From assembly GCF_001659605.2 (NCBI RefSeq), contig NC_035174.2, positions 7,566,389 through 7,630,388 on the forward strand: a DNA stretch of 64,000 bases. The letters run 5' to 3'. Every line of letters starts with the position of its first letter. Within the stretch, counting starts at the first letter, position 1. The stretch comes from Manihot esculenta (taxonomy: Eukaryota; Streptophyta; Magnoliopsida; Malpighiales; Euphorbiaceae). This document shows, piece by piece, positions 25,501-35,151 of the stretch. The position numbers and the translations under genes were made by a program. The notes under the pieces are model-generated. The model had not been told where the DNA came from. It was given only the letters and a program-made list of their open reading frames with translations, and searched no databases.

Positions 25501-26527
25501 TAAACCATGTGCAAGAGCTGTTTAGAAAGGAAGAAGAGTGATGAGAGGCCATAAACAAATGCTCTTCAGCTTCTTGTTGTTGATTTTCAACAGAGTTAGC
25601 ATGTTGGGTTAATTGCTGCTTCTCCTGCTGCTCCTTGTTTTGCTTTGCTTTGCAGAATTTTTCAATATGGCCATGCTTTTTGCAATACCAACATTGTAAC
25701 ACTGGTTTACCTTTATGCCAACAATCTTTCTCTAAGTGATTTGTTCTTTTGCAGATGCTACATGGAGGGAACTTGCCTTTTCTTGCTTCTTCTCTTGAAT
25801 TCTCAACTGATTTGCTCTTCCCCTGCTTTTCATGGGAGAATTTCCTCCCATTTTTGCTTGGAGTTGGTTTCCCCTTTTGCTTCACTTGAAATGCAGATTC
25901 ACTGATTTCTTGATTCCTCATGGAGCATCTCTGTTCCTGAGCTTGAAGCTTGCTGATGAGTTCAGTAATTGTGAGAGTCTTGAGGTCACATGATTCCTCA
26001 ATTGCAGAAATTTTTGACTCAAATTTCTCTGGAAGACTAATCAGAATCTTCTCAACAACTTGGCTATCAGGAAATTGAGCACCATAAAGTCTCATTTGAT
26101 TCACCAACTCTATTAGCTTTGAGGAATACTGCTTTATGGTTTCTCCTTCCTTCATCCTCAACATCTCAAATTCTCTCTTTAGAGTTAGAAGCTTGACTGA
26201 TCTAACTCTTTCACTTCCTTGAAACTCATCTCTCAGCTTGTCCCATGCCTCCTTGGCTGTTTGAGCTCCCAAAATTCTTGGAAAAATTGCATCTGAAACA
26301 GATTGATGGATGAATGTCAAAGCTTTAAATTTTTTGGAACACTCATCATTATGATACTTGATTTGCGCCAATGTAGGATCTGCGGGCAATGGAGCTGGTT
26401 CTCTACCTGTAGAAACAACCTCCCATAGATCATGAGCCTTCAAGAATGCTGTCATTTTGACAGCCCAGAAATCATAATTCTCTCCTGTAAAAATAGGAGC
26501 TGAAATGGAGGAAATGCTTGCTGACAT
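22520..26527 (-). CDS. Copia gag-pol polyprotein, full length
   Basis: Single frame of 1335 aa, start chosen at MSASISS, 97 nt inside the 5' LTR border; earlier in-frame sequence is LTR without ATG. Domain order is that of Copia: gag (about 1-240, beginning FTGENYDFWAVKM); two CCHC knuckles (CSICKRTNHLEKDC near 254 and CWYCKKHGHIEKFC); aspartic protease with FIDSGCTVH (near 343); integrase with an HHCC motif ending CQACQLGK and the triad in HTDVCGPM, RSDNG and SERRNRT (about 534, 600, 632); reverse transcriptase with YVDDM (near 1016); RNase H with YVDSDW, STAEAEY and DNKSAI. No frameshift or stop. The stop codon lies inside the first six bases of the 3' LTR. Confidence 0.96.
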   Translation of the reverse strand: MSASISSISAPIFTGENYDFWAVKMTAFLKAHDLWEVVSTGREPAPLPADPTLAQIKYHNDECSKKFKALTFIHQSVSDAIFPRILGAQTAKEAWDKLRDEFQGSERVRSVKLLTLKREFEMLRMKEGETIKQYSSKLIELVNQMRLYGAQFPDSQVVEKILISLPEKFESKISAIEESCDLKTLTITELISKLQAQEQRCSMRNQEISESAFQVKQKGKPTPSKNGRKFSHEKQGKSKSVENSREEARKGKFPPCSICKRTNHLEKDCWHKGKPVLQCWYCKKHGHIEKFCKAKQNKEQQEKQQLTQHANSVENQQQEAEEHLFMASHHSSSFLNSSCTWFIDSGCTVHMAKDADLFSSLDSSIKTKVKLANGQLVQAEGKGTVSIYSKSGTKFISDVLLVPGLNQNLLSVAQLLRKNYSILFKDESCIIYDSTGAEIANVTMIDNCFPFDITNASHHVYNAADVDVKLWHKRFGHFNLSALKSLSSIDLVKDMPEIYLNDDVCQACQLGKMHRQSFPVNQAVRAKKRLELVHTDVCGPMSVPSMSGNKYFILFIDDFSRMTWVYFLSAKSQAFSVFKKFKALTENQCGMKIKTLRSDNGMEYNSSEFEKFCESAGIQHQLTVSYTPQQNGVSERRNRTIVEMARCMLAEKNLPKHLWAEAVFTAVYLLNRLPTKSVKGMTPYEAWFGWKPSVKHLKVFGSPCYVHVPDVKRSKLDDKAMVGIFLGYAANSKGYRILEPKSNKIMVARDVVVNEQAFWNWKKEEVEMPSNDSIARRQQEDAISELHASFDDGSDSELDSPNVKTKSIAEIYEKCNMVNMEPSNYQEASKFPEWQQAMEDEMTMIEKNKTWELIAKPKEKHVIGVKWVFRTKFNPNGTVFKHKARLVVKGYAQLPGIDFGDTFAPVARHDTIRLLLAFAAQKGWRVFHLDVKSAFLNGLLQEEIYVHQPEGFIIAGHEDKVYKLKKALYGLKQAPRAWYSRIDDYLIHHGFRRSLNEATLYIRTCQDGNILIISLYVDDMLVTGSSSELIKDFKLQMQMEFEMSDLGLMTYFLGMEIEQSHSGIFISQRKYIFDVLKRFNLNQCKAVATPLDPNMKLSKEDDDSLIDTTSYRSLVGSLLFLTSTRPDIMFSASFLSRFMNSPSNSHFMAAKRVLKYLKGTSDYGVLYSKNENAKLEGYVDSDWAGSAEDMKSTSGYLFSLGSGYFSWISKKQEVVAQSTAEAEYIAAAAASNQAIWLRRLLADFGNDQSEATLLWCDNKSAIAIANNPVQHGRTKHILVKYHAIREAERNQEVKLVHCKSEMQVADILTKALSRSRFECLRNKLVVSKKTLKEEC
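22526..22534 (-). other. Copia polypurine tract
   Basis: Minus-strand AAAGAGGAG lies directly before the 3' LTR's TGTTAG, where the plus-strand primer for reverse transcription is expected. It is also translated as the last residues KEE of the polyprotein. Confidence 0.85.
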
Positions 26528-26609
26528 TTTTGAGAGACCACCGAAATTAAAAGAGAACAGAAGAAGACTTAATAACTCAAACAGAAAATACAGGACCCGT
26601 AGGAAGAAG

Positions 26610-26622
26610 GGCTCTGATACCA
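26610..26622 (-). other. Copia primer binding site (initiator tRNA-Met)
   Basis: Minus-strand TGGTATCAGAGCC starts two bases after the 5' LTR. It is the standard complement of the initiator methionine tRNA 3' end used by most plant Copia elements. Confidence 0.95.
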
Positions 26623-26623
26623 C

Positions 26624-26964
26624 TGTTGGAGCTAAATAGATCAAACATAAACTGACATTAAGGAAAACAACATAAACATGAAAGAAAATTGACTCACAGC
26701 TGCTGAAAGAAGACTCCTTTCTCTTATATCTCAAAGCAAACTTACATACATCATCATCTAAACATCTTTACATATTTATATTTACAGAGCTGTTACAAGA
26801 GTTCCAGAAAATTCTAGGTGGCAAAAAATATAGTCTTTACACTTGTCAACAAAAGTGTGGCTTGATAAGACACCACTAAAGTTTTCTAGAATTAACTACA
26901 TCTATACTTAATTAATTTACTAAACATTCTGGAACTTTCATTGAAAAAACTCTCAATTCTAACA
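26624..26964 (-). repeat. 5' LTR of the Copia element
   Basis: Same length and same ends as the 22185-22525 copy, one mismatch. Contains the TATAAG box (26723-26728) expected to drive the element. Confidence 0.95.
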
Positions 26965-26969
26965 GTTGC
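26965..26969. repeat. Right target site duplication of the Copia element
   Basis: GTTGC, matching 22180-22184. The sequence to its right is the former 5' flank or leader of the AVT6 gene. Confidence 0.93.
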
Positions 26970-29310
26970 TATTTGCAGCTGGTTTCTGTTCGATTTGGAG
27001 AAGAAAAGATGGACTTATCGCTGATAACTAAGCAATAATGCATTGCTAGCGTTCTTATCATCAGAGTCAGCAACCAACACTTTAGTCTCTTAAAGGATAA
27101 AGCTGTCTTGTCCAAACTTTTTTTATTTTTGAGAAAATGTCTTGTCCATATTTGCTTTCTCTCTTCTATAAACAAATGATCTTGTTTCATGGTGATCTGT
27201 AATCAGTACAAATGTAGTTAAATTAGGTGTGTACGAGTCAGTACTCTTTCTCATTCACGCTCCCTTTTGTTTCCAGGGAAATATTCTACCATGTTTTATC
27301 CACTCAGACAAATTAATTAATAAAAAAAATATATTTTCAATTATAAGCACCAATAATGGAGGTTCATAAAGATTTTAGATATATAAAGATTTCTTTTTTG
27401 TTTGCTATTAAAATATGAGTAGAATTATTTATATTTATACTCATGGCTGTTGCTATTGCAATTAAAAAAATATTAAAAATTATGGATTTTTTTTTATTAC
27501 TAACTCTTTAATTTTTTTTTTAATTTTAAATTTAAGATTTGCAATTATAGTCTGTATATATTTTATGTAAAATATATAAAAAAAAAACATTCATTAATTG
27601 TAATAATAAGACAAAGTAAAATGGATAAGTGGAAAAAGTTGTAGTGACCATTTTGATGAATTTATCTTTAAAATCAGTTTTATTATATTTACATAAAATC
27701 AGATATATTTTTTTAATAAAAAATTAGATATTTAGTTAACAGAATTGATAATAATTGATATTTATACTGAACTTGTGAAAGAGAAATGTTAGCAAAAAAT
27801 AACTATTTCCATTCTATTTAGTAGTATATTATTGGAGAGCACTGAGAACGGACTCGTTCCGAGTTGCAATCCAGAAGTTGAAGGATTTATCTTTGGGCCA
27901 GTTTCAGACCAAGTTGGGCCTTTTCAATTGAACCGGTTTCCATGTCATACCAAATCATAGGTTCAAACAATTGATCTGGTTCAACCCATTTAACATTATA
28001 AGATTAAAACATCATTTAAAAAAAAAAAAAAAAAAAAAAGAAACAGGTTAGGTAACTGGTAAACCTAGTAAGCTAACCACTCAAGATCTGTAAGATTTTC
28101 AAACATGAGATATTATATTCAACTTCATCACAATCCAAGAAACTCTTTAGCATCATATATTGATGATTTCTTGTTCTTCAATCCAACCAAATATTTCAAA
28201 CATTTCCAAATGTTGATTCATTCTAATTGGATTGCATCAATAAGGTGCTAAAATTAATACAATGCTATTCACTGTTGGATGCATCTTTAATAACTAAAAT
28301 ATATATATATAACAAGTAAAATCAACTTATTAAATTTTTATAAAGCACTCACAGACTTATCTTAGTTGTAAATTTTTATAAAACACTCACAGATTTATCT
28401 TAGTGGTAAATTTTTATAAAACACTCACAGACTTAATTTGGTGGTAAGTATATCTGAGTAAATATGAGAGATCTGAAATTCTACCCCTTCAATTTCTAAT
28501 CTCTATTTCAAAAAAAATATATATAAAATATGGTTTCGTAATAATTGTGATTTAAAAAAAGTTTTCTTAAAATTATTGTCAGTTTGAGAATTCAAGAGAA
28601 TAAGAATTTTATATATACATATATTTACTAATTTTTAAGTCATTTAATATTAATATATAAATAAAGTATAACCATTTAAAAAGTATTTTAATTTAAAATT
28701 AAGATTATTAATTAGTCATACAGGTTTGAGTGATGACAGATATGAGACAGTAAAATAAATTAATATTCAATTTATTTTCATTTAAAAATTAAATTTCAGC
28801 GAGGTTACGCCTAGCGGAGTCAAAAGAAGATACAGGTGAGATGCCATTAATGCAGATTAAGGTTTTTCTTCCTTGAACATGGGCGGTGAAAGCAACCTTC
28901 AACTAAACAAAGATGGATAACTTTCAGTATCTTTTGACAGAGTCAGTCTTTTTAGTTTTCTTTGTTAACTCTCCTTTTTGTTAACCAAAAAATAAAATAA
29001 CTAAGAAACTTAAACGTATATCGTCACCGATATTATAGTTTATAAACTTCAATGCTTTCTTTCTCAAGTTGTTTCTATGTTGCAAGAGATTTGATACATT
29101 TCAGCATCAAACTCTTATCATTCTGATTTTTAGGTTTGAAAATCTCTTTCAGCTCCACCACCTCATAGATATCTGCGACTCATTCAAACTCAAAAATAAT
29201 GCAAATACCATTGAATTCTTCTCCAACCAGAGTAAGATACATCTTCAAGTTCTGCAGAAGAGTGAATATACGAGGAAGCCGCCACCACCACCAGCAGCAG
29301 CTCTAGTTGG
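26970..29310. other. Divergent intergenic region, AVT6 and PUB42 upstream DNA
   Basis: The first few hundred bases are the displaced AVT6 upstream region. About 27300-28780 is extremely AT-rich with poly-A (28018-28039) and (AT)n tracts. From about 28800 the composition normalises and should hold the PUB42 promoter and leader. ORFs near 29069-29386 look like untranslated leader. Confidence 0.55.
28332..28445. repeat. Three-copy 38-bp tandem repeat
   Basis: Units starting AAATTTTTATAAA and containing CACTCACAGA begin at 28332, 28370 and 28408. The third is more diverged at its end. Confidence 0.8.
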
Positions 29311-32300
29311 ATGTCGGTATGAGCTTTCTAAGTTCTCTCTCTTTGTTTTTCAACTTATCACAGTTTCAATAAGCCTTGAAGTTTAAATTCAGCTCTGTGT
29401 GCATGAACTGCCATGTTTGATCTAGTTTTGTTGAATTAGAGCAAGGTCTCTCTGTGTAGCTGATCAGTATGAGTAGCCAAATTCATTCATCATCTGAAAT
29501 AAAAGGATGCTAATCAAGCATCAGTTAGGCTTCCTTCAAAGATACATACACCTGTTGACATTAGAGTTATGTGTTATTGATGTTTGATGAAAGTTCTATT
29601 TAATCAAGTATACCCACTGAGTTGACCATCTGCAAAACCGAAATTATCTTTGCTTCAATACAAAATTAACAAAACTAAAAAACCTGTTATTTTATCTTTG
29701 GGAGTATAATTTACTTATCAACGATGGAGCTGCAAATTTTTCGTGTCGGAGAGGCCCATTAATCTGCTTATTCTTTCTTCAGCTCAACAAAGGTCAGAAT
29801 TCAATTGCTAGTGTTGCTGAATCCTTGCTGGTGTCAATTTCAGAGATAATAGAATCTGCAGCACTGGAAGAAGTAGAGCAGGAAACTTTTGCTGAAATTG
29901 GATGCTACTTTTACCGAGCTTCTTTTTCTATAATGGAGTTGCAGACCACTGAGAATACACCAGAAAATGCAATGGACGTCCTAGAATCTCTATCCAGTGC
30001 CATTAATGTGGCCAAGCATCTAATGAACAAATGCCAAAGAGGCAACAGTTCAAAGTCTGATTCTGAACTAAAAAGCACAATACAACAACTGGAGGAGGTG
30101 ATAAACCACATGGGAGAACACTTGAGCTTGATACCTTCATCAACTTTTCAGAACCAAAAATATGCAGAAGTTTCAGTCCGTTCTCTTTCAAATGAAATGA
30201 AGCATGCACACTTCGAAGTTGGCCAAAATCAAGAGTCGCAGACAAAAGAGCTGGAACCTCAGAAGTCTCTCTCTGAAGAGGAACATAATCATCATGAAGA
30301 ACCAGTACAAACAGAATCAGATTTGTACTCCATCAACGTTGAAGTTTCCAGAGATAATTTCCAGTTCTTAAATAAGCCATACTTGATTGAATTTCTGAAG
30401 AACAAAAGCCTTAGCAGCCAAAGTGAACTTAATAACAGAAGCATGTCCTCATCAGCATTGCCACAGACGATCGGGTATATAGAACCTCTGTACAAGACTT
30501 TCTACTGTCCATTAACAAATCAGATCATGGATGATCCGGTGACCATAGAAAGTGGAGTGACCTATGAAAGACATGCGATTATAGAGTGGTTTGAAGAGTT
30601 CGATAACTCGGAGGAAATTTTATGTCCAACCACAGGGAAGAAGCTGTTGAGTACAGTTTTAAGACCCAATATAGCTCTTAAGACTACAATAGAGGAGTGG
30701 AAAGCAAGAGATGAGGAAGCAAAGATCAAGGTTGCCTGCGCAGCTTTGTCTCTAGGTAGCTCAGCGAGTATGGTATTTGAAGCAATAAGAGACTTGCAAG
30801 GCATCTGTGCAAGGAAGCAGTACAATAAGGTTCAAGTCTGTAATGCTGGAGTACTGCCATTGCTCGTTAAGTTTCTGGAATACAAAGACAGAGATGTTAG
30901 ATGTGCAGTGCTGGAATTATTACGAGAATTGGCAGATGATGATGATGGAAAGGTTCAACTTCTTTTTTATCCTGTGACTTTATGGAAACTACCCTATATG
31001 AATGGATAAGAAATGGAGCAAAATTTAACCTCAATTATCATTCATTTGCTTGGTATAAGGCTTTGATATTAGCTGTGCATCTGCCTCTAAGGAACACAAC
31101 TGCAATCTAACAGCACAGTTGATCAAACATTAGCTGCAAAACTCTGAAACATATAACAGAAATATATATAGAGAGGCTCCTAAAATCTTCTTAATGATCA
31201 CATAATAAGCTTTATCCTATCTGTAGATTTTGATATTTATCTGCACAGGAGAATCAACTCCTTATCTGAAACAAGTAATTGAAATCCATGGCAACAAAAT
31301 TTTAAATGTTAGATTTTGTTTCTTTTACAGGAAATGATTGCTAAAATGGCTGACATTTCAACAGTAATCAAGATGTTGTCAAGTGGCCACCAGCCCATTA
31401 GGCATGCAGCATTGTTGTTATTACTTGAGCTCTCTAGGTCCCAAGCATTGTGCCAAAAAATTGGATCAGTTCCTGGTGGGGTTCTGATGCTGATTAGGTG
31501 TAAATACCATCATTCTGTTGATGCCTTCTCTTCAGAAAAGGCAGATGAAATCTTAAGGAACCTAGAAAAGTCACCGGAAAATATCAAGCACATGGCAGAA
31601 AATGGACTCTTGGAACCCCTTCTCAGTCATCTTATTGAAGGTAACCTCCAAACTTCAACTTAGTTGACAGTGACTGCATTACATCACCGAAGATGATTAA
31701 CAGCTTTTTTTTTAAAGGAAATTTAGTAGTTAGTAGTCATTGAAGTAGTTAATGACAAGAATTACATATGTGCTCTTTAATCACAATATCTTGATCGAAG
31801 TCCAAAATATAACAGGTTCTGAGGAGATCCAGATGGAAATGGCGAGCTACCTCGGAGAAATTGCCCTTGGAAATGACAGCAAGACCTACGTTGCTGAGAA
31901 GGCTTCTCCAACTCTCATTCAAATGGTGCACAGGGGGAACACTTTGAGCAGAAGTGCAGCATTTAAAGCTCTAGCGCAAATTTCATCTTATTCTTCAAAT
32001 GCCAGAATATTGACTAAAGCAGGAATCATACAGGTCATGGCTGAGGAGATGTTCACCCGGAGAATTTACGATGAACCCATGAATTCAAGAAATGAGGCTG
32101 CTGCAATTCTTGCAAATATCTTTGAGGCTGGGATTGAATTTCAGAATCTCCAAGTAAACACTCACGGACACAAAATAACATCAGACTATGTTTTGTACAA
32201 CATCATCCACATGCTCAAGAATTCAACTCCTGACGAACTCAATGTTAACCTCCTGAGGATTGTTTTATCCCTGCTCAAGGACCCCAATGCTGTCAACAAC

Positions 32301-33404
32301 ATTGTTTCTGTGGTAAAAGAGAGCGAAGCAAGCTACACCTTGATTGAGCTCATCAATAACCCTCAAGAAGAGCTTGGAGTTGCAGCAATCAAGCTACTCA
32401 TTGAACTCTCACCTCACATGGGACACACACTTGTTGAGAGACTATGCAAGACAAGGGGTCAGCCTGAGAGCTTAATCCTAGGCCACATGACAACCCAAAT
32501 TTCAGAAAGGCATGCAGTTTCAGCAAAGTTTCTAGCTAAACTGCCCCACCAGAACCTAACACTCAATCTGGCTCTTCTCAGAAAGAATACAGTCCCTACA
32601 GTCGTACAAACAATCAATCAACTCCAGATAAGTGGAATAAGAACGAGCAGGTATGCAAGTGCTTACCTGGAAGGTCTAGTGGCCATTCTAGTCAGACTCA
32701 CAACAACACTGTATGAACCTGAATTCCTGTCTCTAGCTAGAAAGTACAACTTCACATCGTTATTTACAGAGCTACTAATGAAAACATCAAGTGATGAAGT
32801 TCAGAGATTATCAGCAATTGGCTTGGAAAATCTCTCAGAAGAATCAATTAATTTATCAAAACCACAACAAATGAAAAAAAGCAAGTCTTGGAAGCAAGCC
32901 TTGCCCAAGTTCCTATATCTTGGTTCTTCAAAGAAGAGGAAAGAATCCATCTGTCCAGTCCACAGGGGGGCTTGTTCCTCCCAAAACACATTTTGTTTGA
33001 TTGATGCAAAGGCAGTGGAAAGGTTATTGGCGTGTTTGGACAACGAGAATGTTGTGGTTGTTGAGGCAGCATTGTCAGCTATATGCACATTGTTAGATGA
33101 CAAAGTTGATGTAGAAAAGAGTGTTAGCATGTTGAGTGAAGTGAATGCTATACATCATGTTCTGAATGTTGTGAAAGAACACAGAGGAGAAGGTTTGTGG
33201 CAAAAATCCTTTTGGATTATCGAGAGATTCTTGATGAAAGGTGGGGATAAGTCTGCTTCGGACATATCGCAGGATAAGTTGTTGCCAGCCACTTTAATTA
33301 GTGCTTTTCATCATGGGAATGGTAATACAAGGCAGATGGCTGAGAAGATCTTGAGTCTTTTAAACAAGGTGCCCGGAATTCCTACTGCCGGCTATACCTT
33401 GTAG
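29311..33404 (+). CDS. PUB42: U-box/ARM-repeat E3 ubiquitin ligase, PUB42-like
   Basis: Plant U-box E3 ligase transferring ubiquitin from an E2 to substrates bound by ARM repeats. Model: 29311-29316, 29783-30952, 31331-31640, 31816-33404; 1024 aa, near the length I recall for Arabidopsis PUB42. The N-terminal region SVAESLLVSISEIIES to GCYFYRAS is a conserved helical domain. The U-box is at about residues 238-312 (TFYCPLTNQIMDDPVTIESG, then YERHAIIEWF). After it come many 40-residue ARM-like repeats to the end (e.g. AGVLPLLVKFL, AAAILANIFEAG). The coding frame at 29783 has a good acceptor but no ATG, so I infer a tiny first coding exon ATG-TCG before GTATGAGC at 29317, phase 0. That first exon is the least certain part; the rest is well supported. 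Other relatives are PUB43/PUB44. Confidence 0.87.
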
Positions 33405-35151
33405 AATAGAATTACAATGCACTGCTGCTGCTGTTAATCTAATCTCATTACAATAAGCATGTTTCAACACTAGAACAATCTTTGTACTTAAAAGAAAAAT
33501 GTAGAATAATCTATGAAATGTTAAATAGGGAGTTCTATAATCAATTTTGGTGGCCAAACCGTATCTTCTTTTTACTTACGGAAAGAGATGCATTATGTCC
33601 AACCCAAGATGGGAAATTTCATGATGGCACTTTCAGACATGCAGAAAAATTCTGCAGACAACTGCAAGATGGTTGTCCGTAATACAAGCAGAAGCAGGCC
33701 AAATTCAAGGCAATCTTCACCATCTGTCAACACTAGACAACAAAATTTGATATCTCTTCTTCTCTATGCTCCTCCAACTACGATTAATAAGTTTTACTTG
33801 TGCGGGGAATGTAAAGTTCAGCGTGAAGAAAAAAAAAAATTGAAGTTGTACAAGCATTTATGCACAAGTCAACATCATCCATACGGCTAATTGTCTGCAG
33901 GAGAACAGATGTGGAGACTTTATTCTCTACAGTACATGCACATCTTTCAATTACAGAAATCGTAGTTTATTTCCAGGAATATAATGTATAAGGCAAACAC
34001 TGAGAAAGATCAGGACAAATAATAAAACAGAGAAAATAAAAATACTGAAAGGGACATCATCAACTTGGAAATATAGAAGTACGCAAACACAATTGATATC
34101 CCGTCACTTACAAGACATTCATTAGCATTGGACAATGTAGACATCAATAAATAAAACTGGGGAAGGTTTTGGCCGGCGATTGAAACATATGCACCCTTGT
34201 AATCAATCTGTAACCAAACATCTGTATAATAATCGATGTTATAATTTAATTCAGCCCTTTATTATTGATTGCCTTGATCTTTTTCTTTGTATTATTATTC
34301 CAATCCTTTTTGTTTCTTGCTTCCTCTAAATCTCTGTTGGCATCCTTTGACCAGCTCCAAGAATCCTTCCATAGGTTTTAACAATTAATATTTTACTATT
34401 TAATCCCTATAATTTTAAAAAGCGTATTTAGTTGGTCTCTCTATTTCACATGATATTTATTAATTAACCCCTTTATATTAAGAGTATTTTAGACTTTTTT
34501 TATAATATTTAACGATTAAAAATTAACGGAAAGACTAATTAATAGATTTTTTAAAATGTTAAGAATATTTTAATATATTTTTTAAAATTGAGAGCCAATT
34601 AATGAATTTTTTCATAAGTTTAAATAGTTTTTCTAATATTTTACTAGTTTTCATGTTGTCTGTAGGTTTTGGATTTTAGCCACCAGTCTTCCTTTGGCAT
34701 ATCTTTCTCCGTGGCATTACCACTTGATTTCAGATGTTATTCAATTTTCATATTGTTCATCTGCACAAGGAACTCTGAGGTGTAACAATACACTTGGTCA
34801 AAACAAAAGCCAAATTCTTGGCTATCAACTTGTTGGCAATTATAAAAATTAAAGAAAAAGTGAACTTTGATAATCATTATTCGGGTGGAATTTTTATCTT
34901 TCCACCAAGGCAATGCAACAATGGAATTTTTTAATCTAAAGTCTACGGAGGCTCATATAAGGCAGAGTTAAGCCTATCCATATGTCATCACTATCATTAC
35001 ATATTCATTATACTTTTGTGTATTTATGCTCAAGGTCTGTTCTGCCTGAGTGGTTGGCCTAACAATAATAATACAGCTTGTAGATCTCCCATTGCCGTTG
35101 AGGCCTCTTTGGACAGGAAGATTTTGCCCTTTTCCCTCATACAGAAAGAAA
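33405..35151. other. Intergenic between PUB42 and the peroxiredoxin-like gene
   Basis: PUB42 3' UTR for roughly 150-500 bases, then AT-rich DNA with a MITE-like patch, then the leader of the next gene. An open frame at 33588-33890 shows no conserved motif and was not called. Confidence 0.55.
34390..34640. repeat. MITE-like inverted repeat, degenerate
   Basis: TTTAGTTGGTCTCTC with TTATTAATTAA on the left is loosely mirrored by the complement of TTTTTAAAATTGAGAGCC and CCAATTAATG on the right. AT-rich, about 250 bp, boundaries uncertain. Confidence 0.3.

Larger units (their letters stand above)
22185..26964 (-). mobile_element. Intact, young Ty1/Copia LTR retrotransposon
   Basis: 4780-bp element transcribed on the minus strand with 341-bp LTRs, a GTTGC target duplication, an initiator-Met primer binding site, a polypurine tract and one uninterrupted gag-pol frame. 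The LTRs differ at a single position by eye (TAGAAC at 22491-22496 against TGGAAC in the other copy), so insertion is recent. All enzymatic domains are present and unbroken, so it may be autonomous. It is oriented the same way as AVT6, lying just upstream of that gene's coding start. Confidence 0.96.

Noticed and set aside
33588..33890. 100-codon ORF downstream of PUB42
   Set aside because: No domain or conserved motif, starts in probable 3' UTR, runs into low-complexity Lys.
35040..35070. tRNA-Leu/Ser-like words (GAGTGGTTGGCC)
   Set aside because: No cloverleaf, anticodon arm or T-loop could be formed around them.
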